Assembly: GCF_001704415.2 (NCBI RefSeq)
Contig: NC_030826.1
Coordinates: 60,717,362-60,781,361, forward strand
Direction: 5' to 3'
DNA: 64,000 nt
Source of the DNA: Capra hircus
Taxonomy: Eukaryota; Chordata; Mammalia; Artiodactyla; Bovidae
Shown: piece after piece, positions 28,401 to 40,400 of the stretch
Position numbering within the stretch: position 1 is the first letter of the stretch
How the letters are laid out: each line of letters opens with the position of its first letter
Translations under genes and position numbers: made by a program
The notes under the pieces: model-generated
What the model saw: only the letters and a program-made list of their open reading frames with translations
Told to the model about the DNA's origin: nothing
The model's database searches: none

Positions 28401-31400
28401 TAAAAAGAGCACCAGTGAGATGGAAGCGTGGATGAGCGAGAATAGATTTAGGTTTAAGAAAGGAGACACTGTGCTGCTTTGGGAGAAATTTTAGATGGAA
28501 GCCAAGTCCTTGACGATCTGGGAAAAGATGGCATAGAGAGCACAAGCTGCCGGGGGTAGGAGGGGTCCCGTCGCTAAAGCTGGAGTCTTCCAGACGCAGA
28601 TGGAGAGGATGGACGTGTGCACCCAGGGCGGGGCGGCGGTGGGACGAGAAGGGTGGGGCAAGCCGAGAGAGGAGCGTTGACAAGGTACACACCAGCGCGT
28701 GTAGGACAGCGAGCTAGCGGGAAGCTGCTGTGTAGCACAGGACGTCGGCTCAGCGCCCTGTGACGACCTAGAGGGTGGGCTGGGGAGGGGGGCAGTTCAA
28801 CAGGGAGGGGAGGTATGCATACTCGCATAGCTGATTCGCTCCATTGGCCGGCAGAAACCAACACAACGTTGTAAAGAGATTGTACTGGTCTTGGCCCGGT
28901 CCAATTTAAAAAAAGATGCCACAGGGAAAAAACAGATCATGACCAGAGCATATGGATGAAATGTTCTCCTTTCTCAGGAGAAAGGGTAGATGGCCACCTG
29001 AGTGAAGCGAAGGGAGGTCTTGGGACTTTGAAGGTGGAAGAAAGCTGTGAAAAATTGTTTCAGAGGGCAGGTCAGCAGAACGGAGACAGCAGTAGAGGAC
29101 CCCTCCTCCCCCCGACCCTACTTTTAAGTGAAGTCAGCAGAGTTGTTTCTGTAATCTTGTCTGCTGCTCCTGTGTAACTCAGGAGAAGCGGAGAGTTAGG
29201 TTTGACCAGGGATAGGGTTTTGCCAGATGAGTTGATGAAGCAAAGGGTCAGAGGCAGCGTTTCTGTATAAAGAGGGGTCAGGACAACGGACCGTGGCGTC
29301 TAAGCTCGGGAATGAGGAAAGGGAGGAGACGAGGGGGTCTGTGGACAGAGGAGTGGTGGGTGGAGCGTCACCAACTCCAAGTTATAGAGAAAGGATGCTC
29401 GGAATAAAACTGGTGGCAGACAGGGCAAAGACCAGGGGGCCTGAAGTCGATTTTGGATATGACCCAGTCCTTGGACCTGAGCAAGATGACGTCAGGATCC
29501 TGGCAGGTCATCCAATACGAAAACAATCATCTTAGACGCTGGATGGCTGTGGTGGTTAGAGATTTACTACATCGGATTAAAGATGCTCAGAAAAGAAGTC
29601 TTGGGAGATACAGTTTGAGAAACAAAAGAGATCCTTTGCCCCTCATTCACAAAAGAGTTGGGAGACCTTTTAAATAGCACTGATGAAAACCACACCTTTG
29701 AGTGTGTGCAGGTGAAAGGCCAGGTGAAGAACTTTGTCTCCTGGCCGAGGGACAGTCACAGGCGTCCGTCACAGGCGTCCTCCGGAGCAGGGGGAGCGGG
29801 TGGCAGGGCAGCGTGCTGGCTCTATAGCGCAGGCGTGGCGAGAAAGGCAGGGGCGGGGGGCAAGTCCAGGCACGTCTTGCCCTTGGCTTCAGTGGGTCCC
29901 ACAACACCAGGTTTCCGCCAGCAGAGCAAATCCTGCTCACTCCTGCCCAGACGCACCTGAGCTACAGCCAAACTCAGGTTAGCAGGTAGGCCGCCAAGTG
30001 ACCTTGGAAGCAAGGAAGGCGCAGTTAGGAACTGACTCTTACCTGATGCAGAAGAGGACTCAGGTAGAATGCAGACAAGTCACTTAACGGGCATCATTTT
30101 TTGCGGGAAGAGATTCGCACGCAGGTCAAGGTGCACGTAAACACCCCTTTCTCTTCGTTTCACAGATTTCTCCCGACTCGGTGGATTACCTGGGGGCTTC
30201 AGAACAGCAGGTTGCATTTCTGACCTTGCTAATCGTAAGAAGACGCTTTCATTTAAATGTTCTTGCCTGAGGGGACAGCTTTGTATGCTCTGTGTTACAT
30301 GAACAGTTTTGATTTCGCCACTTCAGTTTTAATTCCTCACTTCCGGCATCTGGCCACTAGTTAACACTCATCACTGAGTGGGAAGCCCGAACTCTCAGTG
30401 GTGTCGGTAGTGCTAGTATCAACGCATTACTATTTCTTTTCTTACAACAATTTTATTCATTTACTTAAAAATAAACAGAGAAGCCTGCAAGGGCTCTCTC
30501 TGGTTGCGGAGAGCTGGGCCGCGCTCTAGCTGGGCCGCGTGGCCTCCTCGCTGCCCCGGTTTCTCTCGTGGACCACGGGCTCAGGGCGCTCAGGACTGCG
30601 TAGCTGCGGCTCCCAGGCTCAGTTGCCCTGTGGCGCGTGGGATCTTCCCAAATCGGGGATCGAACCCACGTCCCCTGCACTGGCCAGCAGATTCCTCAGC
30701 ACTGAGTCACCAGGGAAGCCCAGCTTACTATTTCTGTCATGATCTCTCAAGTACAGTAACACAGACTAGGGGAGCTTCGTAAAATATTAACTGTAGTATC
30801 TTTCAATCTTGTGACAATGTTATGAATCCTTAAAAACCTTGAACACGATCAAGCTCCTTAAATCGGTTCCAATATGGAAGTTGCTTCTATATTGATGCTC
30901 ACTGTGATTGTCTTTCTCTCCCCAGCCTTACCTTCATTTCTTCATTTTCCTCTTTATCTTACGATGTCTGGAAATGAAATTTAGGAAGAAACCAATGAGA
31001 AAGGATCCTGTGTTCAGGTTAACAAACTTCAAATACTATCTCACGTCTTACTTTAACACTCATTGTTTACAGACATTTTAATACGGCTGATTAGTTGCAC
31101 AGAAAGTCTTGTGTAAGGTTGTTTTGAAGGGGCTGTGTAGAGGTGTTCACTCAGTCCTGTCCGACCTTTGTGACCCCATGGACTGCAGCACGCCAGGCTT
31201 CCCTGTCCATCACCAACTCCTGGGCACATCTATGTAAGCAGCTGGATAAGTCTAGGCATCCAGGAAGGAGGAGTAGCTGAGCAAAAGGAGGAAAGTTGGA
31301 ATAAACACCAGCTTCCTGCAGATTTGAGAAGGCCACAGGAACCAACTTGGAGGCCTGTGGTGCAGGACCATGAAAACCTAACCTGAAGCTCCGTACTGAA

Positions 31401-34400
31401 GGGTCTTGGGTAGAGACGCTTAGGGAGGGTTTTGAAAGTTACACGATGGAAGATGAGGACAGATGTGCTTTGAAAACCTTGCCTTACTCAGAAGAGGAAT
31501 CAAGCTCAAGTCCAGCTTAAGCGAGCAGAGCAGGAGGGGGCGGGGAGACAGCTCTGGTTTAGGGCATCGGCTGCCAGCGGAAGTTTGGGAGAGAGACAGG
31601 GAGCAGCCGTAACCAGGGGTGTGGGACGATGGAGGAGAGAATTCGGTGGGTAGCAGTCAGAAAAGGGTGATTCTGAAACACCTTCCCAAGAAGCGACAGA
31701 GCTCAGTTACTGGTGAGTGCGAGTCCTGGGCTCTGAAGGTCATGCCTCCGATGATAAGCATTTTGGTCCACTGTTGCCCCAAAGCCTTCAGAATTCTGAA
31801 GTATCTGTGCTAAAATTATAGTTCCTAGGTTCCTTCCACGTGCAACCCTGCCTCAAAAGCCTTTTCCAGAGAAGTGTGGACTGTTTTATTATTTAAAAAG
31901 AAGTAGCGACCAGTAAGGAGCGTTATGCTCAGGCAGAAAGCCAGGGCAGGATGATATGAAAGTAGCAGCATTGATGGGAGCAAGGCTGTTTGAAAGGAGA
32001 ACAGCGTCGACTGGAAACCTGGAGATTTTGCTGTGGATTCTTTACCAGCTGAGCCACAGGGAAAGCCCCACAGCTACTCAATCTGTCCAAATAATTGATC
32101 GCAGTACATGCAGAATTCACCACTTTGGTACACATTTTTCAGCTGGAAACCTCTTAGATTCGCACTGTTTTGCTTGTAGAATTTCGCCAAGGAGCAGTGC
32201 TGTTTTTGCAAACCCAGAGAAACCCGAAGGAGAGGATGAAGACGTCCAGATGGAAAGAAGGAGAACAGCAGACGCCGTGGCCGCCCCGGACTCGGAGGAG
32301 GTAAGACGCCGTGGCCGCCCCGGACTCGGAGGAGGTAGAGCCGTGAAATCACGCGTCAGACGCTTGACTCTGTCGGGGCAAGGGGGCCAGTGTTCAGTCT
32401 TACTTTTCTGAAAACACGCGAGGCTCTTTAATTCTTACACATGGAGCCCATCGTTTGACTTCTGTGAATATGCAGTGCCCACAAAGATGAGAGAACCGAG
32501 GAACACACACACTGACTTCTTCATGCCTTTTTCAGAGTCATAGTTTTGGCAAATAAAGCTAATCATCACAAAACCAAAGCGAGACTTTGTAAGTTTTCTA
32601 CACTGAGTAAAGTTTACTGCAAGCAGTTCAGGGGAGAGAGTTCATCTGAGGTGTATTTGTGTGCCTGGGTGTGTCTGTTTATGTGTCTCTGTGTATATTT
32701 GTGTGCCTGTGGGTATGTGTACGTGAACACACATCTTCACAGACCTACTGGTTGAGTGGATGTCTCTATTCCAGTTTTCAGAGGAAGAGCAAGCAGGAAT
32801 CATATGATACAGTACAGATGTCTTTTCCCTGAAGGAATGATAAGACTGGGGGAGTTTGCTGGAAAATGGCAGTTTCTAGGGGGGAGGGCTGGTCTGACTC
32901 ATGGTATCGAGCAGGAGAGATCTGGACCCGGGGAGGAGGGGACACACACTCGTTTCACAGGGAGAATGAAGCTGCATCGGACTCCCCTTGCTTTTCCAGA
33001 AACCTGCCATCGTGGCCAGCTGTCTACGGAAGGAATATGCAGGCAGAAAGAAAAACTGTTTTGCCAAGAGGAAGAAAAAAGTAGCCATAAGAAATGTCTC
33101 TTTCTGCGTGAAAAAAGGTGGGAACCACTCCTGCTGGCAGAGCTGTCTTGACCTGGGATCATGAGGTCTCCTGAGGGGCCTGGGAGGGTCTGAATCCGGG
33201 GCCATCTGCAGAGGAACCCGGAGGGCAGCCAGCCCTCCTCCACAGGCTACAGCCGAGCCAGGCTGTGGAAAATCTCAGCTATAATTATAATGGTGTTTCC
33301 TTGCATAGGAAGACAGTTCTGTTCCATTCAGACAGACACACAGAAAAGAGCAACGATAAGGACAATAACCAAAAAGGAGGCAGTCCTTCTGTTAAGAAGG
33401 ATGGACTTCTTTTTTAAGTGATATAATTAATTTCACAACAGGGATTAGTTCCCAGGAAGGCACCCCCTGGGGTACCACAGTGCACCCTTCCTCACAAACA
33501 GCAGGCTTTGCAGCGTATGGGTTAAATGCAAAAAAAAAAAAAAAAGTCGCTTCAGATTCCAGCTCAGTCTCAGATTGGCTGCATGACCTTGGGCAGTTTC
33601 CTCTTCATTCTCTTTGCATCTCCGTTTGCTTGCCTGCAAAATGAAGCTAGTGGCAACACTCAGGCATGTGTGTGAAGAATAAGTGGCATAATGCCTGTGG
33701 TTTGACACACGGTGAGCCATGGAACAGCATTTGTGTGACTTTCATTGTAAGGTGGAATTCTGAGTGTACCTGTTTCCTTCAGGTGAAGTTATAGGGCTCT
33801 TGGGGCACAACGGAGCAGGCAAAAGCACAGCCGTCAAGATGATAACCGGAGACGCGCGGCCAACCGCAGGGCAGGTCAGTGACACGTGGAAATGCGCTTA
33901 TCGGTGCTGCCCACAGCGAACGTCTTCCAGTGGCCATAGGGGCCAATCTTAAAAATACATATCTGGTCATTTCTTATTAATCATTGTGATTTATGCACTG
34001 AATGAAGAGGATTAATGAAAACTGTCTCCCCTTAATTCCAAAAATAGTCAGGTACTGAAGCCTACGTGTTAGCTATACGATGCCTTTTACTGAGTGAAAA
34101 ATAGACACGTTCACAGGGAACATTTGGGAAAGTAAAGCTAAACAGCAGCTTTGTTCGTGGTCTTTCTTTTCTTTTTTTTTTTTTTTTTTAGTTATATATC
34201 CTGAGAACTTGTTGAATTGGACTGCCAAGATCCAGGATTTATTCAGAAACTAGAAATCTTAGATTAGTGAAAAATTGTCCAAGTTCCAAAGCAAAAAACC
34301 ACAATAGTATATGAATACAGTGGGGTGCTATGCCTGGGCCAAGTTGTGGAAAGTAATGGACAGAGGACTGAAGTATTGCAACTTTGCCTTTTCGTTGTTC

Positions 34401-37400
34401 TTTTTAAAAAATAATATTTATTTATTTATCTGCAACGGGTCTTGGTCACAGCATTGAACTGGGATTCAGGCACTGAACCTGAAGTTACAGGGCTCAATCC
34501 CAGGTTCAGCAATTGAACCTGGGCCCCCCGCGTTAGGAGCACAGAGTCTCAGCCCCCAGGCCACCAAGGAAGTCGCACAGTGTGGCACATTTGAAGGGCA
34601 GACGCTGCTGACGTTGGTCAGAAGGTGAAGGCGGGAGGGCGCGCTCACCACGAGAAGCTGATGGCGCGCCTGGTCTCCCTTCCCCTCTCACTCCGCGGCA
34701 GCCAGAGCGGCCCTTAGGAAAACGCAGAAGTGCTGGTGCCACGCCCTCTTATAACCTGCGGCTAGAGCGCGTGCAGAACCTTCACCCGGGCCGCAAAAGG
34801 CCCTGTAGGGTCTGGGCTCCGTTGATGACCCTGCCTCCCGCTAGCCGTCGGTGGTCTTCCCACTGCGAGAGACCCTCGGGTGTGCTCTCCCAGGGGCTGG
34901 AGTGCTCCGCCCTCGGCTCTTCAAGTGTCTGCTCATCTCCTTCTCGTCACTTTAAAATCCACGTCCCCAGAGGCCTTCCCCTGTGACCCTCGGGGCTAAC
35001 ACCTTTGTGGCCGGTAGGCGGGCGCCCCGACTCACCCGCGCGTGTGCTCGGCGGGCGCCGTGACTCACTCGCGCGTGTGCTCGGCGGGATCTGGATTCAC
35101 TCACGCGTGTGCTCGGCGGGCGCCGCGACTCACCCGTGCGTGTGCTCGGCGGGCGCCGTGACTCACCCGCGCGTGTGCTCGGGGGGATCTGGATTCACCC
35201 GCGCGTGTGCTCGGCGGGATCTGTGACTCACCCACGCGTGTGCTCGGCGGGATCTGTGATTCACCCGCGCGTGTGCTCGGCGGGATCTGTGACTCACCCA
35301 CGAGTGTGCTCGGCGGGATCTGGATTCACCCGCGGCGTTGTGCTCGGGCGGGGATCTGTGACTCACCCGCGCGTGTGCTCGGCGGGATCTGGACTCACCC
35401 GCGCGTGTGCTCGGCGGGATCTGTGACTCACCCGCGCGTGTGCTCGGCGGGATCTGTGACTCACCCGCGCGTGTGCTCGGCGGGATCTGTGACTCACCCG
35501 CGCGTGTGCTCGGCGGGCGCCGTGACTCACCCGCGCGTGTGCTCGGCGGGATCTGTGACTCACCCGCGCGTGTGCTCGGCGGGCGCCGTGACTCACCCGC
35601 GCGTGTGCTCGGCGGGATCTGTGACTCACCCGCGCGTGTGCTCGGCGGGCGCCGTGACTCACTCGCGCGTGTGCTCGGCGGGATCTGGATTTGCCCGCGC
35701 GTGTGCTCGCTGGTGAGCTTGGTGTTTCTCTGTCTGGACTGAGAGCCCTCGGAGGCCAGGCTAGCGAGGGCTCTCCTCCTCAGTCCTGGGCAGAGACGAT
35801 ACAGCCCCGACGTCGAGGGCTTGCCGACCCGGGGCAGGCCCCGGTTCCCACTCCCAGCTCTACCTCCAACGGCCCCCTGCACGATTCCAACAAACGAGGC
35901 TCGTTTGTTTCCTCACGTGTGAAGCAGGCCTATCCAGCTAATGCCCCAGTCAGGTCGGGTGTTTCTGAGGCCAAAACAATTTAACACAGAAACTGTAAGC
36001 ACTGGTAAACATACATACCTGTTATTATTATCATATGGCACCCTCTCTGGCTCCTAAAAAATGAAAAGTGCAAGTATTTATTGATTCCTATGTGCCAGAC
36101 CAGTGCTGAGAAGCTTCCATTTACCTCAGTTCAGGATTTCTCAGGTTTGGCCCTGGGGACATGTTGGGGTTTGGGGGGCGAGGATGCTTGTTTCTGTTGT
36201 TTATCTTCTCTTTTTTTAAACTTAAAAAATATCTTTTTATTTCACATTGCCGATTAACAGTGTTGTGATAGTTTCACGTGGACAGCAAAGGGACTCAGCC
36301 ACACACACACGTGTCCGTTCTCCCCCAGGCTCCCCTCCCACCCAGACTGCCACATAACACTGAACGGTGTTCTCTGTGCTGGACAGCAGGTCCTTGCTGG
36401 TTATCCATTTTAAATAGAGCCACGTGTATGTGTCCATCCCAAACTCCCTAACTATCCCTTCCCCTAGCCCATCCCCCTGGCAACCATGAGTGTTTTTCTG
36501 CATCTGTGGGTCTGTTTCTGTTTATCAGTTCACTGCAGTCACTCAGTCATGTCCGACTCTTTGTGACCCCATGGACTGCAGCACGCCAGGCTTCCCTGTC
36601 CATCACCAACTTCCCAAGTTTACTCAGACTCATTTCCATCGGGTCGGTGATATCATCCAACCATCTCATCCTCTGTCGTCCCCTTCCCCCAACTTCAATC
36701 TTTCCCAGCATCAGGGTCTTTTCCAAGGAGTAAGTTCTTCGCATCAGGTGGCCAAGTTATTGGAGTTTCAGCTTCAGCATCAGTCCTTCCAATGAATATT
36801 CAGGAATGATTTCCTTTAGGATGGACTGCTTGGATCTCCTTGCAGTCCAAGGGACTCTCTAGAGTCTTCTCCAACAGCACAGTTCAAAAGCATCAATTCT
36901 TCAGCGCTCAGCTTTCTTCACAGTCCAACTCTTGTATCCATACATGACCACTGGAAAAACCATAGCCTTGACTAGATGGACCTTTGTTGGCAAAGTAATG
37001 TCTCTACTTTTTAATATGCTGTCCAGGTTGGTCACAGGTTTTCTTCCAAGGAGCAAGTGTCTCTTAATTTCATGGCTGCAGTCACCATCTGCAGTGATTT
37101 TGGAGCTTAAAAAAATAGTCTCTCACTGTTCCCATTGTTTCCCCATCTATTTGCCATGAAGTGATGGGACCGGATGCCATGATCTTAGTTTTCTGAATGC
37201 TGAGTTTTAAGCCAACTTTTTCACTCTCCCCTTTTACTTTCATCAAGAGGCTCTTTAGTTCTTCTTCGCTTTCTGCCATAAGGGTGTTGTCCTCTGTGTA
37301 TCTGAGGTTTCTGTTTTTAAAGAAGCTCATTTGTATCATTTCTTTTTGATTCTACACATAATGTCATACGATATTTCTGCTTCTCTGTCTTCCTTCATTC

Positions 37401-40400
37401 AGTATGACTGTGTCTAGGTCCATCCATGTTTTTTAAGCTTTTTATCCCATATTGTCACGTTAGTTGATCAACAGTGTGGCACCAGTGTCACTTTGGACCA
37501 GATCATCCCTGTTGTGAAGGGCTCTCCTGTGCATTGCGGGATACTTAGCAGCATCCTTGGCCTCAGCCCACTAGATTCTCAACCAGGACAACCCAAGTGT
37601 CTCCATACGGGCCAGATGTCCCCTGGCAGGAGGGCTGGAAAAAACTAGCTTATTTAATCTTCACAATATACTTGTGAAATATCCCGTAATTGTATCGGTT
37701 TTAACTTTGGAAAAACAGAATCTTCAACAAATACCTGTTCCTAGGGATGCTTGGATCAGTAAATGAAGTCAAGCATTGGACAACCAGGCTTACCAGGTGG
37801 CTCAGTGGTAAAGAATCTGCCAGGCAACGCAGGAGGCAGACTCGGGTTGGCTGCCTGGATCGGGAAGATCCCCTGGGGGAGGACATGGCAGCCCACCCCA
37901 GGATTCTTGCCTGGGAAATCCCATGGACAGAGGAGCCTGGAGGGCTACAGTCCCTGGGGTCACAAAGAGTCAGACACGACATAGCGACTAAACAACAACA
38001 GTTAGACAACCAAGTACGCGGCCCTGGACTCTTCCATGGACGTGGCACCGAAGTCCAAACTGTGAGAGAAGCTGTCCTGTCACCGCGTGGAGTGTCTGCG
38101 TCTTTTCCCCAGAGCTGGCGACCACCCACGCACTTCTGCACTCCTGGCCCCGAGTGAGCAGGAGGACACCGCTGAAATAACGCTCAGCGCCTACACGCGT
38201 GGTTTTGGAGGGAAGGTGAGAATGGCCTTGTCTCTGCAGGTGCTGCTCGCAGGGGGCAGCGGAGGGGCGCCCCCGGGGTTCCTGGGGTACTGCCCCCAGG
38301 AGAGCGCGCTGTGGCCCAGCCTGACCGTGAGGGAGCACCTCGAGGTGTCGGCCGCTGTGAAAGGGCTGCGGAGGGCGGACGCCGCGGCCGCTATCGCCAG
38401 GTGCGTGAGGGGGGCCTCACCTGCTCCCCACCTGGGCTGAGACACCTTCACACAGAATGAGGCGGGCGGTGCTAATAGCTCCATGCTGCGGATCGTCTAG
38501 ACCCCAGTTCAGTGTTTTCGCTAGCCTTACGCCTGGAGAGAAAAAGGCCATGTGTTATCATTTCTTAACTGATGTATAGTTGACTTACAATACGGCGTTA
38601 GATTCACGTGTACAACAGAGCGACTCAGTCATATTTTTTCCAGATTCTTTTCCATCATGGTCTATTACAAGACACTGAATACAGTCCCCTGTTTTCTGCA
38701 GGAAATCCTTGTTGCATAGCTATTTTATGTATAGTAGTTTGTATCTGTTAAACCCAAAGTCCTAATTTATCCCGCCCCTCACCCCTTTCCCCTTTGGTAA
38801 CTGCAAGCTTGTTTCTCTAGCTCTGTGAGCCTATTTCTGTTTTGTATATAGAATCACTTGTATTATATTTTTAGATTCTACGTATAAGTGACATCATATA
38901 CTACTTGCCTTTGTCTGACTTCCTTCGCACTAACTTCACGGTGTATAATATTCTCTCGATCTATCCGCATTGCTGAAAGCGACGATATTTCATTCTTCCT
39001 TGCGGCTGAATAATCTCCCATTGCTTGTGTGCACCACCCTTCTTAAACCAGTTGACCACTGATGGGCATTTGGGTGGTTTCCATGTCCTGGCTACTGTAA
39101 ATAGAGCCACCGTGAACGCTGGGGTGCATGTACGGTTTCAGATTGAGAGTTTCGTCTTTTCTGGACGTCTGCCCTAGTGTGGGATTGCAGGATCTTTGCA
39201 GGATCGTATAGGATCGTATACTCACTGTTCTCAGTACAGAAAGAAGTTACTGCAGAAATGAGTCTGGCTGCCAAGAAGGGTTCATAAAACACCCTGGGTG
39301 GTTTCAATTTTAGGATCACTGTGAGCCTCATTTAAACTCTCTGCATCTGTTCTGACTTGCTGGTTCTCCCCGACGCATCCCCCGCCCTGAGCAGGGTGCT
39401 GTGGGTTTGACTCCCCCTGCTCCCCGCAGGCTGGCGGACGCGCTGAAGCTGCAAGACCAGATGGCACTCCCCGCCAAGGCCTTACCTGAGGGGGCCAAGA
39501 GAAAGGTAGGACCGGGCTGGGCTCCCCTGTGCGCCCCCAGGCCAGCGCCGATGCGGCTCCTCTCTGTTGCAGCTGAGCTTCGCGCTGAGCATCCTGGGGA
39601 GCCCGGCCGTGCTGCTCCTGGACGAGCCGACCACGGGGATGGACCCCGAGGGGCAGCTACAGATGTGGTGAGGGGCGTCGGGGCTCCCCTGAGCGAATGT
39701 GGCACCTGTCACAGCTGACCCTCGAAAGCACTGCTGGTCATGTCAGATCCAGTGGTGAGAGGGGTGATTTTTCATGTGCTGACAGATTTCCTTCCCCTTG
39801 GACTCACTTGTATGAATGCACCTAAGCAACCGCTTTGCAGTTGTTATTTGAAAGTCTGAAATTTCCCACTAAAAATGTCCTTGACACAATAAAAAAAGAA
39901 AACAAAATTAAACCACTGTTTATAAAGGGAAAGATGTCCCACATTACCAGAAAAAACAGTATGAAGAAAAAAGTCCTGACGTCATATCACATCTAGTTTG
40001 TATTAAGGAGAAAAAGGTAATTGTAACTCAGTCCTCACTCTAAAAATTTCATTTTCATCTTAGCTCTTCCAAGTAAGTATTCAGGGCTCATTTTTATATT
40101 TAATCGAATCAATCTATTATTAAGTTTAAATCTTTTGCAACATCACCCAATACATAATTCTTACGGAGGGAAGAGTAAATTCCAATGTATTCTCTTTTTT
40201 GACTTGCAAAATATTCATTTTATGTTATTTAAAAATTCTTTTATTGATGTATAATATTTATTAGTTTCAGTTGTACAATATAATGATTCAAAAATTTGTT
40301 ATAGATTATACTCAATATATTCTCTAATCACTTTAAGAATTTTCTGAAATCTGTCATTCTGAGCTTCTGGGCATATCATCACGCTTTCACATGAGGTCTC

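Noticed and set aside
28000..29640. Possible old LTR or DNA transposon in purine-rich intron 20
   Set aside because: No terminal repeats or consensus text I could recognise; a repeat-library search would be needed.
35012..35712. CRISPR-like regularly spaced repeats
   Set aside because: Units are contiguous with no unique spacers, in a mammalian intron; it is a minisatellite.
35163..35882. 239-residue open frame (- strand) and parallel long frames on + over the minisatellite
   Set aside because: The 33-bp period keeps any frame open in both directions; the encoded 11-residue repeats are a by-product. No start context, domain or splice support.
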